A DNA stretch of 5,733 nt from Persephonella sp. (GCA_027081375.1 JALWKR010000091.1:1-5733), one strand, 5' to 3'. Shown: positions 1 through 5,361, counted from the first letter of the stretch. Notes: generated from the letters alone by a model not told the origin. A program made the numbers and translations.

Positions 1-131
1 AAAACAAAATAGCCCCAAAAAATATACAAAAACTAAATCCTTGGTAAGTCTGAATGCGTTTTATTTCTACAGATTACATTAATCAATATTTACTGGTAGG
101 TGTTCACCATATACTGAACCGATACAAAAAC
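1..131. other. Gene-free leader at left edge
   Basis: No convincing coding sequence was found on either strand. On the plus strand a 42-codon frame (54-182) runs into the tRNA and across its promoter, so it is unlikely to be real. On the minus strand a possible AAGGA-like site (complement of 38-42) lies 8 bases before a TTG (complement of 27-29) that opens a short hydrophobic frame running off the left edge. A leftward gene could begin there, but too little is visible to call it. Confidence 0.5.
99..119. repeat. Small inverted repeat upstream of the tRNA promoter
   Basis: GTTCA (102-106) and TGAAC (115-119) form a perfect 5-base inverted repeat with an 8-base loop. A nested GGTG/CACC pair (99-102 and 105-108) overlaps the left arm. 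It ends 12 bases before the -35 box of the tRNA promoter. It could be an operator or an activator site, but arms this short also arise by chance in a window of this size. Confidence 0.2.
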
Positions 132-160
132 TTGACAAGAAAAACTAAAAGTAATATATT
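132..160 (+). promoter_or_regulatory. Sigma-70 promoter of the tRNA (and probably murF)
   Basis: A perfect TTGACA -35 box (132-137) is followed, after a 17-base spacer, by TATATT (155-160), which differs from the -10 consensus at one position. Transcription would begin around 166-169, a few bases before the mature tRNA 5' end at 173, as expected for a tRNA leader trimmed by RNase P. It is the strongest promoter in the window and the only credible one upstream of murF. Confidence 0.85.
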
Positions 161-172
161 ATTTGTCTCCAA

Positions 173-245
173 GGGCTCGTAGCTCAGTTGGCAGAGCAGA
201 CGGCTCATAACCGTCCGGTCGGAGGTTCGAGTCCTCCCGGGCCCA
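173..245 (+). tRNA. tRNA with CAT anticodon, probably tRNA-Ile2 (lysidine type); elongator Met not excluded
   Basis: All four arms fold: acceptor 173-179 with 238-244 (one T-G wobble), D stem 182-185 with 194-197, anticodon stem 199-203 with 211-215, T stem 221-225 with 233-237, T loop TTCGAGT, discriminator A245. CCA is not encoded (TTA follows), so it must be added after transcription. The anticodon is CAT at 206-208. It is not the initiator: the first acceptor pair is a normal G-C and the anticodon stem lacks the three stacked G-C pairs. The pairs C4-G69, U12-A23 and C29-G41 and A73 agree with known isoleucine identity elements of E. coli, whereas E. coli elongator tRNA-Met has U4-A69 and U29-A41. 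So I favour tRNA-Ile2, in which TilS changes C34 to lysidine so that the tRNA reads AUA. AUA is common in the genes of this window. The gene is about 66% G+C. Confidence 0.93.
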
Positions 246-272
246 TTAATCTATTATTAAACTGAGAAATTA

Positions 273-1589
273 ATGAAAATCAAAGAACTTCTAAATATTC
301 TCCATGGAACCCTCATAAATCCTTCTAAAAATATTCTTGAAAAAAAAGTGCAAAGATTTTCCATTGATAGCAGAAATATCAAAGAAAATGAGTTATTTGT
401 TCCATTAAAAGGGGAAAAGTTTGATGGACATCAGTTTATAAGAGATGCATTAAAAAAAGGAGCTTTAGCTTATCTAACAGAAAAAGACCTTGATTTTCCA
501 AACGGAATACTAGTTAAAAACACATATAAAGCACTTCTTAAAATTGGAACGTATAAAAGAAAAAAGCTTCAAACAGTTGTTGGAATAACAGGTACAAGTG
601 GAAAAACAACAACAAAAGAGCTTTTAAAGGTTGTTTTATCTCAATATTTTAAGACATATGCAACAGAAGGAAATTTTAACAACGAAATAGGTGTTCCTTT
701 AACTCTATCAAATATTCCTGAAGGTGCAGAGATAGGAATTTTTGAGCTTGGAGCAGGGAAAGTAGGGGATATAGATTATCTTGCTGAAATAGTAAATCAT
801 GATATTGGAGTTTTAACATCTGTAGGACACGGACATACAGAAAAATTTGGCTCCTATGAAAATGTTTTAAAAGGGAAAGGAGAAATATTTAATCTCCCTG
901 AAAAATCAGTACTGCCTGATACTCTTTTACCTTTTTATAGAGAAAAACTAAATGGGAAAAAATATATAACCTTTGGAACAGAAGGAGATATAAGAGTTGA
1001 AAATGTTTATTTAACAGAAGAAGGTACAGAAGGGATAATATCTTACAAAAATGAAAAAATAAAACTTTTAATTCCTGTTTATAACCGGGCTATTTTTCTA
1101 AACATTGGTGCTGTAGCAGGAGTTTTATATCATCTTGATATAAATCCTATAAAATCCCTTAAAATTCTAGAAGATTATATCCCTTTAAAAGGAAGGGGAA
1201 ATACATTAAAAAAAGAAAATCTAACTATCATAGATGACACCTATAACGCAAATCCTCTATCTGTTAAAAATGCCATTGAGACCCTTTCTCTCTTAAAAGG
1301 AAAAAAAATAATTGTTCTTGGAGATATGCTGGAATTAGGAGAATATTCAAAATCTCTACATGAAAAAATAGGTGAGACTATAGAAAATTCAAATATAGAT
1401 ACAGCTATTTTTTATGGAAAAGAAATGAAGTACGCATATAAAAAAACGAAAAAAGGTATTTTTTTAGAAGATAAAAAAGAAATAGCACAAAAAATAAAAG
1501 AATTAGCTAAAAGTAAAAAAACATATGTTTTATTAAAAGGCTCTAGAGGAATGAAAATGGAAGAAGTTATAGACTATCTTTTAGGATAA
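273..1589 (+). CDS. murF: UDP-N-acetylmuramoyl-tripeptide--D-alanyl-D-alanine ligase
   Basis: MurF joins D-Ala-D-Ala to the UDP-MurNAc-tripeptide with ATP, completing the cytoplasmic peptidoglycan precursor. The 438-residue length is normal for the family. The N-terminal UDP-substrate domain (about 1-95) includes FSIDSRNI at 29-36. The central Mur ligase ATPase domain has the P-loop GTSGKTT at 107-113, the MurF-type stretch TEGNFNNEIGVP at 131-142, FELGAGKVGD at 158-167 and GKGEIF at 201-206, where K202 is the probable carbamylated lysine. The C-terminal domain begins near GRGN (307-310) and carries DDTYNANP (321-328), GDMLELG (350-356) and KGSRGMKME (422-430). DDTYNANP and the final KGSRGMKM point to MurF and not MurC, MurD or MurE. 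The ATG lies 27 bases after the tRNA; the ribosome site is weak (TGAG around 263-266). No promoter separates it from the tRNA, so co-transcription is likely. Its last 9 bases overlap the end of the opposing gene. No other cell-wall gene is in the window. Confidence 0.96.
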   Translation: MKIKELLNILHGTLINPSKNILEKKVQRFSIDSRNIKENELFVPLKGEKFDGHQFIRDALKKGALAYLTEKDLDFPNGILVKNTYKALLKIGTYKRKKLQTVVGITGTSGKTTTKELLKVVLSQYFKTYATEGNFNNEIGVPLTLSNIPEGAEIGIFELGAGKVGDIDYLAEIVNHDIGVLTSVGHGHTEKFGSYENVLKGKGEIFNLPEKSVLPDTLLPFYREKLNGKKYITFGTEGDIRVENVYLTEEGTEGIISYKNEKIKLLIPVYNRAIFLNIGAVAGVLYHLDINPIKSLKILEDYIPLKGRGNTLKKENLTIIDDTYNANPLSVKNAIETLSLLKGKKIIVLGDMLELGEYSKSLHEKIGETIENSNIDTAIFYGKEMKYAYKKTKKGIFLEDKKEIAQKIKELAKSKKTYVLLKGSRGMKMEEVIDYLLG

Positions 1590-2291
1590 CTCCTGAATTT
1601 TTGCATCTATCCACCTTATTAATACCTCTGGTTTGTATGTAATTCCATACTTTTTTAATATTTTTTCATTTTCTAATAAATTTTCCTGTATATACTCCTT
1701 TGCTTCTTTTAATTTCTCAATAACTATATCTTTATATACAGAAAAACCTTTACTTAGCATTTTTTCCTCAAAAATATCAACAAAATCTATAAGATGAAGT
1801 TCATTATCTATACTGGCAATATCAAAGATAGTGAGAACATCCTTAGGATTGTTTATAAACTTTATAAGCATCTTAAACAAAATCTCTTCTATATCGGAAA
1901 TAAGCAGACTGTTTTCTAATTTAAACCTCTCAAAATCCTCCCAAAATATATCAGGACATATTTCTATATTAACTTGATTATTTCCTTTTATATCAGTTAG
2001 ATCCTTTATAGAAAAGGATATACAGTCAACATTTTTAGGAAAAGTGTACTCTCTTTTAATTGATAGTCCACTAAGGATATATTTTCCTCTAAAGATCTTT
2101 TTTATATCTTCCAGTAATGCATTCAAGTCTGTATCTTCTGGAACAAATATTTCTATATTATCTGTATCTCTGTGAGACAGATAACCTCTAGATAGTAATG
2201 TCCCTCCTGAAAATAAGAAATTATCCTTTCCTAAAGAACTAAGAATTTCTAAAATTTCATCTTGAAGCTTGTATACTTTTTCTATATTCAT
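1581..2291 (-). CDS. AbiEii/DUF1814-like nucleotidyltransferase-fold protein, possibly inactive
   Basis: The 236-residue protein resembles the AbiEii/AbiGii (DUF1814) branch of the nucleotidyltransferase superfamily. Visible features are LFSGGTLLSRGYLSHR (26-41), matching the family's GGTAL...HR motif, followed by DTDNIEIF (42-49); VNIEICPD (107-114) as the likely third acidic motif; and KMLIKFINNPKDVLTIFDIA (140-159), like the family's K...R..KD..D helix. Known AbiEii toxins transfer nucleotides to tRNA in abortive-infection type IV toxin-antitoxin pairs; other relatives have no known role. Here the usual S.DID reads TDNIE, so the two metal-binding aspartates appear as N45 and E47. D44 might substitute, or the enzyme may be inactive. 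The C-terminal third is helical and highly charged. No AbiEi-type antitoxin gene lies on either side. The ATG is supported by a strong AAGGAG. Base composition does not stand out from its neighbours. The family call is by motif pattern only; activity is undetermined. Confidence 0.65.
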   Translation of the reverse strand: MNIEKVYKLQDEILEILSSLGKDNFLFSGGTLLSRGYLSHRDTDNIEIFVPEDTDLNALLEDIKKIFRGKYILSGLSIKREYTFPKNVDCISFSIKDLTDIKGNNQVNIEICPDIFWEDFERFKLENSLLISDIEEILFKMLIKFINNPKDVLTIFDIASIDNELHLIDFVDIFEEKMLSKGFSVYKDIVIEKLKEAKEYIQENLLENEKILKKYGITYKPEVLIRWIDAKIQELS

Positions 2292-2296
2292 ATCTT

Positions 2297-2302
2297 CTCC
2301 TT
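2297..2302 (-). promoter_or_regulatory. Ribosome binding site of the AbiEii-like gene
   Basis: AAGGAG on the minus strand lies 5 bases before the ATG at 2291 and fixes this start. A second AAGGAG (complement of 2322-2327) sits further upstream in the leader and could serve a short out-of-frame ATG at 2310. Confidence 0.8.
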
Positions 2303-2311
2303 ATCACCATT

Positions 2312-2322
2312 GTTTTGAAAAC
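2312..2322. repeat. Palindrome GTTTTGAAAAC in the divergent promoter region
   Basis: An 11-base perfect palindrome (5-base arms around a single G) overlaps the candidate rightward -35 box and lies in the leader of the leftward gene. It is placed where a repressor could control both directions, but no second copy was noticed elsewhere in the window and no regulator gene is adjacent. Confidence 0.25.
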
Positions 2323-2344
2323 TCCTTAAATGATATTATATATA
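2315..2344 (+). promoter_or_regulatory. Candidate rightward promoter for the transporter operon
   Basis: TTGAAA (2315-2320) is followed by an 18-base spacer and TATATA (2339-2344); TATACT (2341-2346) is an alternative -10 box with a longer spacer. This is the only gap ahead of the four-gene operon, so its promoter should be here or nearby. The -10 region overlaps that of the candidate leftward promoter, so the two would probably compete for polymerase. Confidence 0.4.
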
Positions 2345-2366
2345 CTTTGATTACATACATTTACAA
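2335..2366 (-). promoter_or_regulatory. Candidate leftward promoter for the AbiEii-like gene
   Basis: A consensus TATAAT lies on the minus strand (complement of 2335-2340). The best -35 box is TTGTAA (complement of 2361-2366), but the spacer to TATAAT is 20 bases; the overlapping TATATA (complement of 2337-2342) gives an 18-base spacer. The resulting leader would be roughly 35-40 bases. The region is so AT-rich that some match is expected by chance. Confidence 0.4.
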
Positions 2367-2371
2367 GGAGA
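2365..2371 (+). promoter_or_regulatory. Ribosome binding site of the first operon gene
   Basis: AAGGAGA lies 4-5 bases before the ATG at 2376. It is the strongest ribosome site in the rightward operon and confirms that the operon's first gene starts here. Confidence 0.8.
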
Positions 2372-2375
2372 GAAA

Positions 2376-2657
2376 ATGGTAGCAGATTTTATCTTAAAAT
2401 ACTGGAAATTTTTAGTAGCATTCGGAGTTATTTTAGCTATTGGAGCTTTATTTATACCTAACAATATAGTATCAAGAATTGTTGAATTTACTGGATTTTC
2501 TATACTAGCTGTTAGTGCATATGTTCTTGGGTATAAAATGGCAACAGACGAAGCAGAAAAGTATATAAAATCAGAAATGGAAAAGCTTGCTAAGAGAGAT
2601 ATTAGATATAAAGTTGCTTCTGATAGAATGATAAAAAATCTTAAGAGAAAGTTCTAA
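2376..2657 (+). CDS. Small two-helix membrane protein, function unknown
   Basis: I do not recognise this 93-residue protein. It has two hydrophobic segments, about residues 12-28 and 35-54, joined by a short loop (PNNIVSR), followed by a charged, mostly helical tail of about 40 residues (KMATDEAEKYIKSEMEKLAKRD...) ending in the basic RMIKNLKRKF. The loop carries an arginine and the tail is Lys-rich, so both termini are probably cytoplasmic. There is no cleavable signal peptide or lipobox. The start is secured by a strong AAGGAGA site. Its TAA stop overlaps the next gene's ATG by one base, so the two are probably translationally coupled. It is the first of four genes that include an MFS carrier; a role as an accessory or regulatory subunit is possible but rests only on position. 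Confidence 0.8.
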   Translation: MVADFILKYWKFLVAFGVILAIGALFIPNNIVSRIVEFTGFSILAVSAYVLGYKMATDEAEKYIKSEMEKLAKRDIRYKVASDRMIKNLKRKF

Positions 2658-2854
2658 TGTCTGAGTTAAGCAAAAACAACAAAACTATAACAGTAAAACA
2701 GCTAAGAAAATATCTTCAAGAAAAATATCCAAATAAGTTTGTAGCACAGATATATCTAGAAACATTAGAAAATTTTGAAGATAATGAACTTGTACCAGAT
2801 TTAATACTGGAAAATCTACTTTTAACAGAGGAAGATTTTAAAGAGGATAGGTAG
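2657..2854 (+). CDS. Small acidic soluble protein, function unknown
   Basis: I do not recognise this 65-residue protein. The N-terminal half is basic and helical (KTITVKQLRKYLQEKYPNK, 9-27); the C-terminal half is strongly acidic (ETLENFEDNELVPDLI at 35-50 and TEEDFKEDR at 57-65). There are no cysteines, no membrane segment and no recognised DNA-binding motif. The ATG shares its A with the TAA stop of the preceding gene (TAATG). The only ribosome site is a weak AAGAGA (2643-2648), so coupling to the upstream gene is likely. The charge pattern could suit a small binding partner of the preceding protein's basic tail; this is speculation. It ends 5 bases before the transporter gene. Confidence 0.75.
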   Translation: MSELSKNNKTITVKQLRKYLQEKYPNKFVAQIYLETLENFEDNELVPDLILENLLLTEEDFKEDR

Positions 2855-2859
2855 ATTTA

Positions 2860-4140
2860 ATGGGGACATTAAAAGCTTTAAACAGCCACTCTAAAACCCT
2901 TTTTGCTGGTATGGTAGGAAATGTTTTAGAGTGGTATGACTTTGTTGTTTATGGATTTCTAGCTGTAATCCTTGGGGAATTGTTTTTTCCTTCTACAGAC
3001 CCTATGGTCTCTCTTATAAAATCTTTTGCTGTTTTTGCTGTAGGCTTTTTAATGAGACCTATAGGAGCTATTGTTTTTGGATATATAGGAGATAGGTTTG
3101 GTAGAAAAAAATCTTTAACAATATCCATTATCCTGATGGCTGTATCTACAACAGCTATAGGATTACTTCCAACATATCAGCAGATAGGAATTCTTGCTCC
3201 TATTCTGCTTGTTACTTTGAAGCTTTTACAGGGATTGTCTGTTGGTGGTGAGTATACAACCTCTGTATCTTTTATTGTTGAACATGCTCCTGAAAATAGA
3301 AGAGGTTTATTTGGAAGTGTTGCAATATTAGGAGCTGTTTTTGGAATTCTATTAGGCTCTGCTTCTGGAGCATTTATTACAAAGATACTATCAGAAGAAG
3401 CTTTATACTCTTGGGGTTGGAGAATATTATTCTTTACAGGGGTTCTTCTTGGATTTGTTGGATACTATGTTAGAAGAAATATAGATGAAACTCCTAAGTT
3501 TCTTGAACTTGAATATGAAGAAATGGTAGACAAAAAGCCTATTAGAGATCTGTTTAAAAACTATAAAAAGGAGTTTTTAAAAACATTTTTCTTAAGTACA
3601 TTTCAGGCTGTTGGTTTTTACACAATCTTTGTTTATATAGCAAATCATCTAAATGTATTTGTTAAATTCCCTAAAGCTGAAGCATTAACAATAAATACAA
3701 TAAGTATGATTGTTTTAGCTGTTTTAATCCCATTTTTTGGGTTTATCTCAGATAAAATAGGAAGAAAACCTTTAATTTTATTCTCAACAGGATTAACTGT
3801 TTTACTGGCATATCCTCTCTTTGTTCTTCTTTCTAAAGGGACTTTTGAAACTGCTTTAGCCTCACAGATTATATTTGCTCTTATTGTTGCTGGTTTTATG
3901 TCTATTCTTCCAACAACCTTAGTTGAAATATTTCCTACAAAAGTAAGAAACAGTGGATATTCAATAGGTTATAATCTCCCTTTTGCAATATTTGGTGGAA
4001 CTGCACCTCTTATTGCTACATACTTAATAAAAGTTACAGGGGATATAAACTCTCCTTCTTTTTACCTAATTGCTGCAGCTTTAGTAGCTTTTATAGTTGG
4101 GCTTACTTTGAAGGAAACTGCAAAAGAACCATTAAAATAG
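2860..4140 (+). CDS. MFS transporter, metabolite:H+ symporter (MHS) family
   Basis: A 426-residue, 12-helix inner-membrane carrier of the group that includes ProP, KgtP, ShiA and CitA. Family signatures are GNVLEWYDFVVYGFLA (20-35); RPIGAIVFGYIGDRFGRKK (66-84), which contains the MFS loop 2-3 motif; LLQGLSVGGEYTTSVSFIVE (122-141) and ENRRG (145-149); the related loop 8-9 motif GFISDKIGRKP (294-304); and EIFPTKVRNSGYSIGYN (356-372). A charged loop at about 205-240 separates the two six-helix halves. Known members couple uptake of organic acids, betaines or proline to protons. The substrate cannot be read from the sequence. The protein is shorter than osmosensing ProP and lacks its C-terminal coiled coil, ending soon after helix 12 (LKETAKEPLK), so an osmosensor role is unlikely. 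The ATG has only weak ribosome sites (GAGG 2843-2846, TAGG 2848-2851) and lies 5 bases after the preceding gene, as third gene of the operon. Confidence 0.93.
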   Translation: MGTLKALNSHSKTLFAGMVGNVLEWYDFVVYGFLAVILGELFFPSTDPMVSLIKSFAVFAVGFLMRPIGAIVFGYIGDRFGRKKSLTISIILMAVSTTAIGLLPTYQQIGILAPILLVTLKLLQGLSVGGEYTTSVSFIVEHAPENRRGLFGSVAILGAVFGILLGSASGAFITKILSEEALYSWGWRILFFTGVLLGFVGYYVRRNIDETPKFLELEYEEMVDKKPIRDLFKNYKKEFLKTFFLSTFQAVGFYTIFVYIANHLNVFVKFPKAEALTINTISMIVLAVLIPFFGFISDKIGRKPLILFSTGLTVLLAYPLFVLLSKGTFETALASQIIFALIVAGFMSILPTTLVEIFPTKVRNSGYSIGYNLPFAIFGGTAPLIATYLIKVTGDINSPSFYLIAAALVAFIVGLTLKETAKEPLK

Positions 4141-4148
4141 GTGTATAA

Positions 4149-4511
4149 ATGGACAACAAAATTTTCTTTTCTGAACTTTTACAAGATTTACCTCTGTGGA
4201 CAGCTCTTATTATGAGTGTATATCCAAATTTACAAAATCCTTATATTTTTTATATCTCTCTTTTTATTGGAATTGGGGCTTCTGTTTATATATGGTATTT
4301 AATGAAGAAGGGGGAATATAATATAGAGAAACTAATGGAAAAACCTTCAGAAGTATTACCTTTTGTTATATATTCCTTTGCACTTTTACTATTTTTACTT
4401 TTTCTAACAGTAGATAATAAACTTTATATGAGTGGTTATGTATGGGGATATGTTATAACAACAGCTACTGGAGAACTTCTTTTAATGAAAAAAGCATCTC
4501 CTCAAGAGTAG
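4149..4511 (+). CDS. Small membrane protein with three or four helices, function unknown
   Basis: I do not recognise this 120-residue protein. Clear hydrophobic segments lie at about 32-52 (YIFYISLFIGIGASVYIWYL), 69-88 (VLPFVIYSFALLLFLLFLTV) and 94-113; a shorter one near 14-25 may be a fourth helix. A positively charged loop (MKKGEYNIEKLMEKPSE, 52-68) follows the first clear helix and is probably cytoplasmic. Aromatic residues are frequent. It is aromatic-rich and has no cysteine or His cluster that would suggest redox or metal binding. The ATG follows the carrier gene by 8 bases; the ribosome site TAGGTG (4138-4143) overlaps the carrier's stop codon, so the two are closely linked. It is the last gene of the operon, and its final 10 bases overlap the end of the opposing gene. 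Confidence 0.8.
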   Translation: MDNKIFFSELLQDLPLWTALIMSVYPNLQNPYIFYISLFIGIGASVYIWYLMKKGEYNIEKLMEKPSEVLPFVIYSFALLLFLLFLTVDNKLYMSGYVWGYVITTATGELLLMKKASPQE

Positions 4512-4825
4512 CTTCCCATCTCTATATTTAATTTCTCTTCAATAATAGAGTAAGTTTCTGGATTTTCCACTTTCTCTTTTTTAACAAAGAATTTTTCTAT
4601 CCTTTTTATAGCTCTTTCCTCATCTTCAAAGAGAATAGGGATCCTCTCTGCAGGTGTTTCATAAATGATTTTTATATATCTGTTTTTTACTGGTCTAACT
4701 AAAAGATCAAACTTTGTCCCGTGATTGCTTCCAGTAATCCATACTTCATTTTTTTCCTCATAAAGGAAAAACTCAAAACCTTTTTCTTCTGAAAATGTTT
4801 TTAAAAACTCTAAAAGCTTATCCAT
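4502..4825 (-). CDS. Small soluble protein, function unknown (start corrected to 4825)
   Basis: I do not recognise this 107-residue protein. It begins with an amphipathic helix (DKLLEFLKTFSEEKGF), followed by alternating segments that look like beta strands (FEFFLYEEKNEVWITG, KFDLLVRP, YIKIIYETP), a charged helix (DEERAIKRIEKFFVKKEK, 68-85) and a short C-terminal tail. It has no signal peptide, membrane segment or cysteine. The frame extends upstream to a GTG at 4849, adding 8 residues (MFNIRGVI), but that GTG has no ribosome site. The ATG at 4825 has a strong GAGGGG (complement of 4831-4836) 5 bases before it, so I use 4825. It is the last gene of a leftward operon, 35 bases after the lipoprotein gene, and overlaps the end of the transporter operon by 10 bases. 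Confidence 0.75.
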   Translation of the reverse strand: MDKLLEFLKTFSEEKGFEFFLYEEKNEVWITGSNHGTKFDLLVRPVKNRYIKIIYETPAERIPILFEDEERAIKRIEKFFVKKEKVENPETYSIIEEKLNIEMGSYS

Positions 4826-4830
4826 GATAA

Positions 4831-4836
4831 CCCCTC
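4831..4836 (-). promoter_or_regulatory. Ribosome binding site that decides the start at 4825
   Basis: GAGGGG on the minus strand, 5 bases before the ATG at 4825. It lies inside the 8-codon upstream extension to GTG 4849, which argues that the extension is not translated. Confidence 0.75.
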
Positions 4837-4860
4837 GTATATTAAACACAAGAAATAATA

Positions 4861-5361
4861 TTATATGTCTTTTTTATTAATTTTTTCATATTTTCTTAAT
4901 GCTTCATCAAGAAACTTTTTTAGGTTTTCCTCTGTAACAGCTCCAAATATAAAAAGAAGCTTTTTTCCCTGGGGTGTTATTACATATGTAGTTGGTGTTC
5001 CTGGAACAGGAAATCTAACAAAATTAGCTTTGTTACATGAGTAAAAAGGAAAATTTTTATCTGTTAAATCATCCTTATCTGCATCTATTACACATCCTAT
5101 AAATGTAAATCTGTTCTTGTATTTTGGAGATGATAAAACTTTTTTTATAACAGGAAGTTCTTTCATACAAGAGCTGCATGAATAAGCCATAAAGTTAACA
5201 AATATTAGCTTGTTTTTAGGAAGTGGAATAGGTTTACCTTCTTTGTTTATTAAAATGTGCTTAGAAACCGTTATATTTTCTTTTTCTTTTTCCTTACAGC
5301 TTATACCAAAGAGAAGGAACACCAAAACTAAAAATGAAAATAAAACTTTTATTCTTTTCAA
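4861..5361 (-). CDS. Thioredoxin-like lipoprotein (TlpA/ResA-type fold)
   Basis: The 166-residue protein starts with a lipoprotein signal: KRIK, a hydrophobic core (about 6-19) and the lipobox GISC with lipidated C22, followed by a charged linker (KEKEKEN). It would be anchored to a membrane facing the periplasm. The thioredoxin-like domain follows: LIFVNFMAYSCSSCMKELPV (52-71) holds the CXXC pair C62/C65, and GTPTTYV (121-127) provides the cis-proline P123. Family members reduce or oxidise periplasmic disulfides, for example in cytochrome c or cytochrome oxidase assembly. The active site is unusual: CSSC with serine in place of the usual preceding tryptophan, plus two further cysteines, C90 and C109. 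The start codon is TTG, chosen because an AGGAGAGGG site precedes it and the basic signal-peptide residues follow directly. It begins on the base after the upstream gene's TAG stop, indicating coupling. The substrate is unknown. Confidence 0.88.
   Translation of the reverse strand: MKRIKVLFSFLVLVFLLFGISCKEKEKENITVSKHILINKEGKPIPLPKNKLIFVNFMAYSCSSCMKELPVIKKVLSSPKYKNRFTFIGCVIDADKDDLTDKNFPFYSCNKANFVRFPVPGTPTTYVITPQGKKLLFIFGAVTEENLKKFLDEALRKYEKINKKDI

Noticed and set aside
1..29. Possible start of a leftward gene (TTG at 29, AAGGA-like site at 38-42)
   Set aside because: Only nine codons are visible and the AT-rich region makes such matches likely by chance.
54..182. A 42-codon plus-strand frame starting ATG at 54
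   Set aside because: It crosses the tRNA promoter and ends inside the tRNA, has no ribosome site, and no recognisable motif.
226..257. TATTAT (252-257) as a separate murF promoter -10 box
   Set aside because: No acceptable -35 box lies at the proper distance; the region upstream is the tRNA itself.
1581..2291. A complete AbiE toxin-antitoxin pair or defence island
   Set aside because: No antitoxin-like gene lies on either side and the neighbours are a cell-wall enzyme and a transporter operon; only a single toxin-family-like protein with a changed motif is present.
2860..4140. Naming the carrier proP
   Set aside because: It shares the MHS family core with ProP but lacks the C-terminal coiled-coil extension, and the substrate cannot be read from the sequence.
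4826..4849. Eight-codon N-terminal extension from a GTG at 4849 for the small unknown protein
   Set aside because: The GTG has no ribosome site, while GAGGGG sits 5 bases before the ATG at 4825.
4839..4861. ATATTA/TAATAT inverted repeat between the lipoprotein gene and the next gene
   Set aside because: The arms are six bases of A/T only with an 11-base loop; not stable enough for a terminator and expected by chance in this composition.
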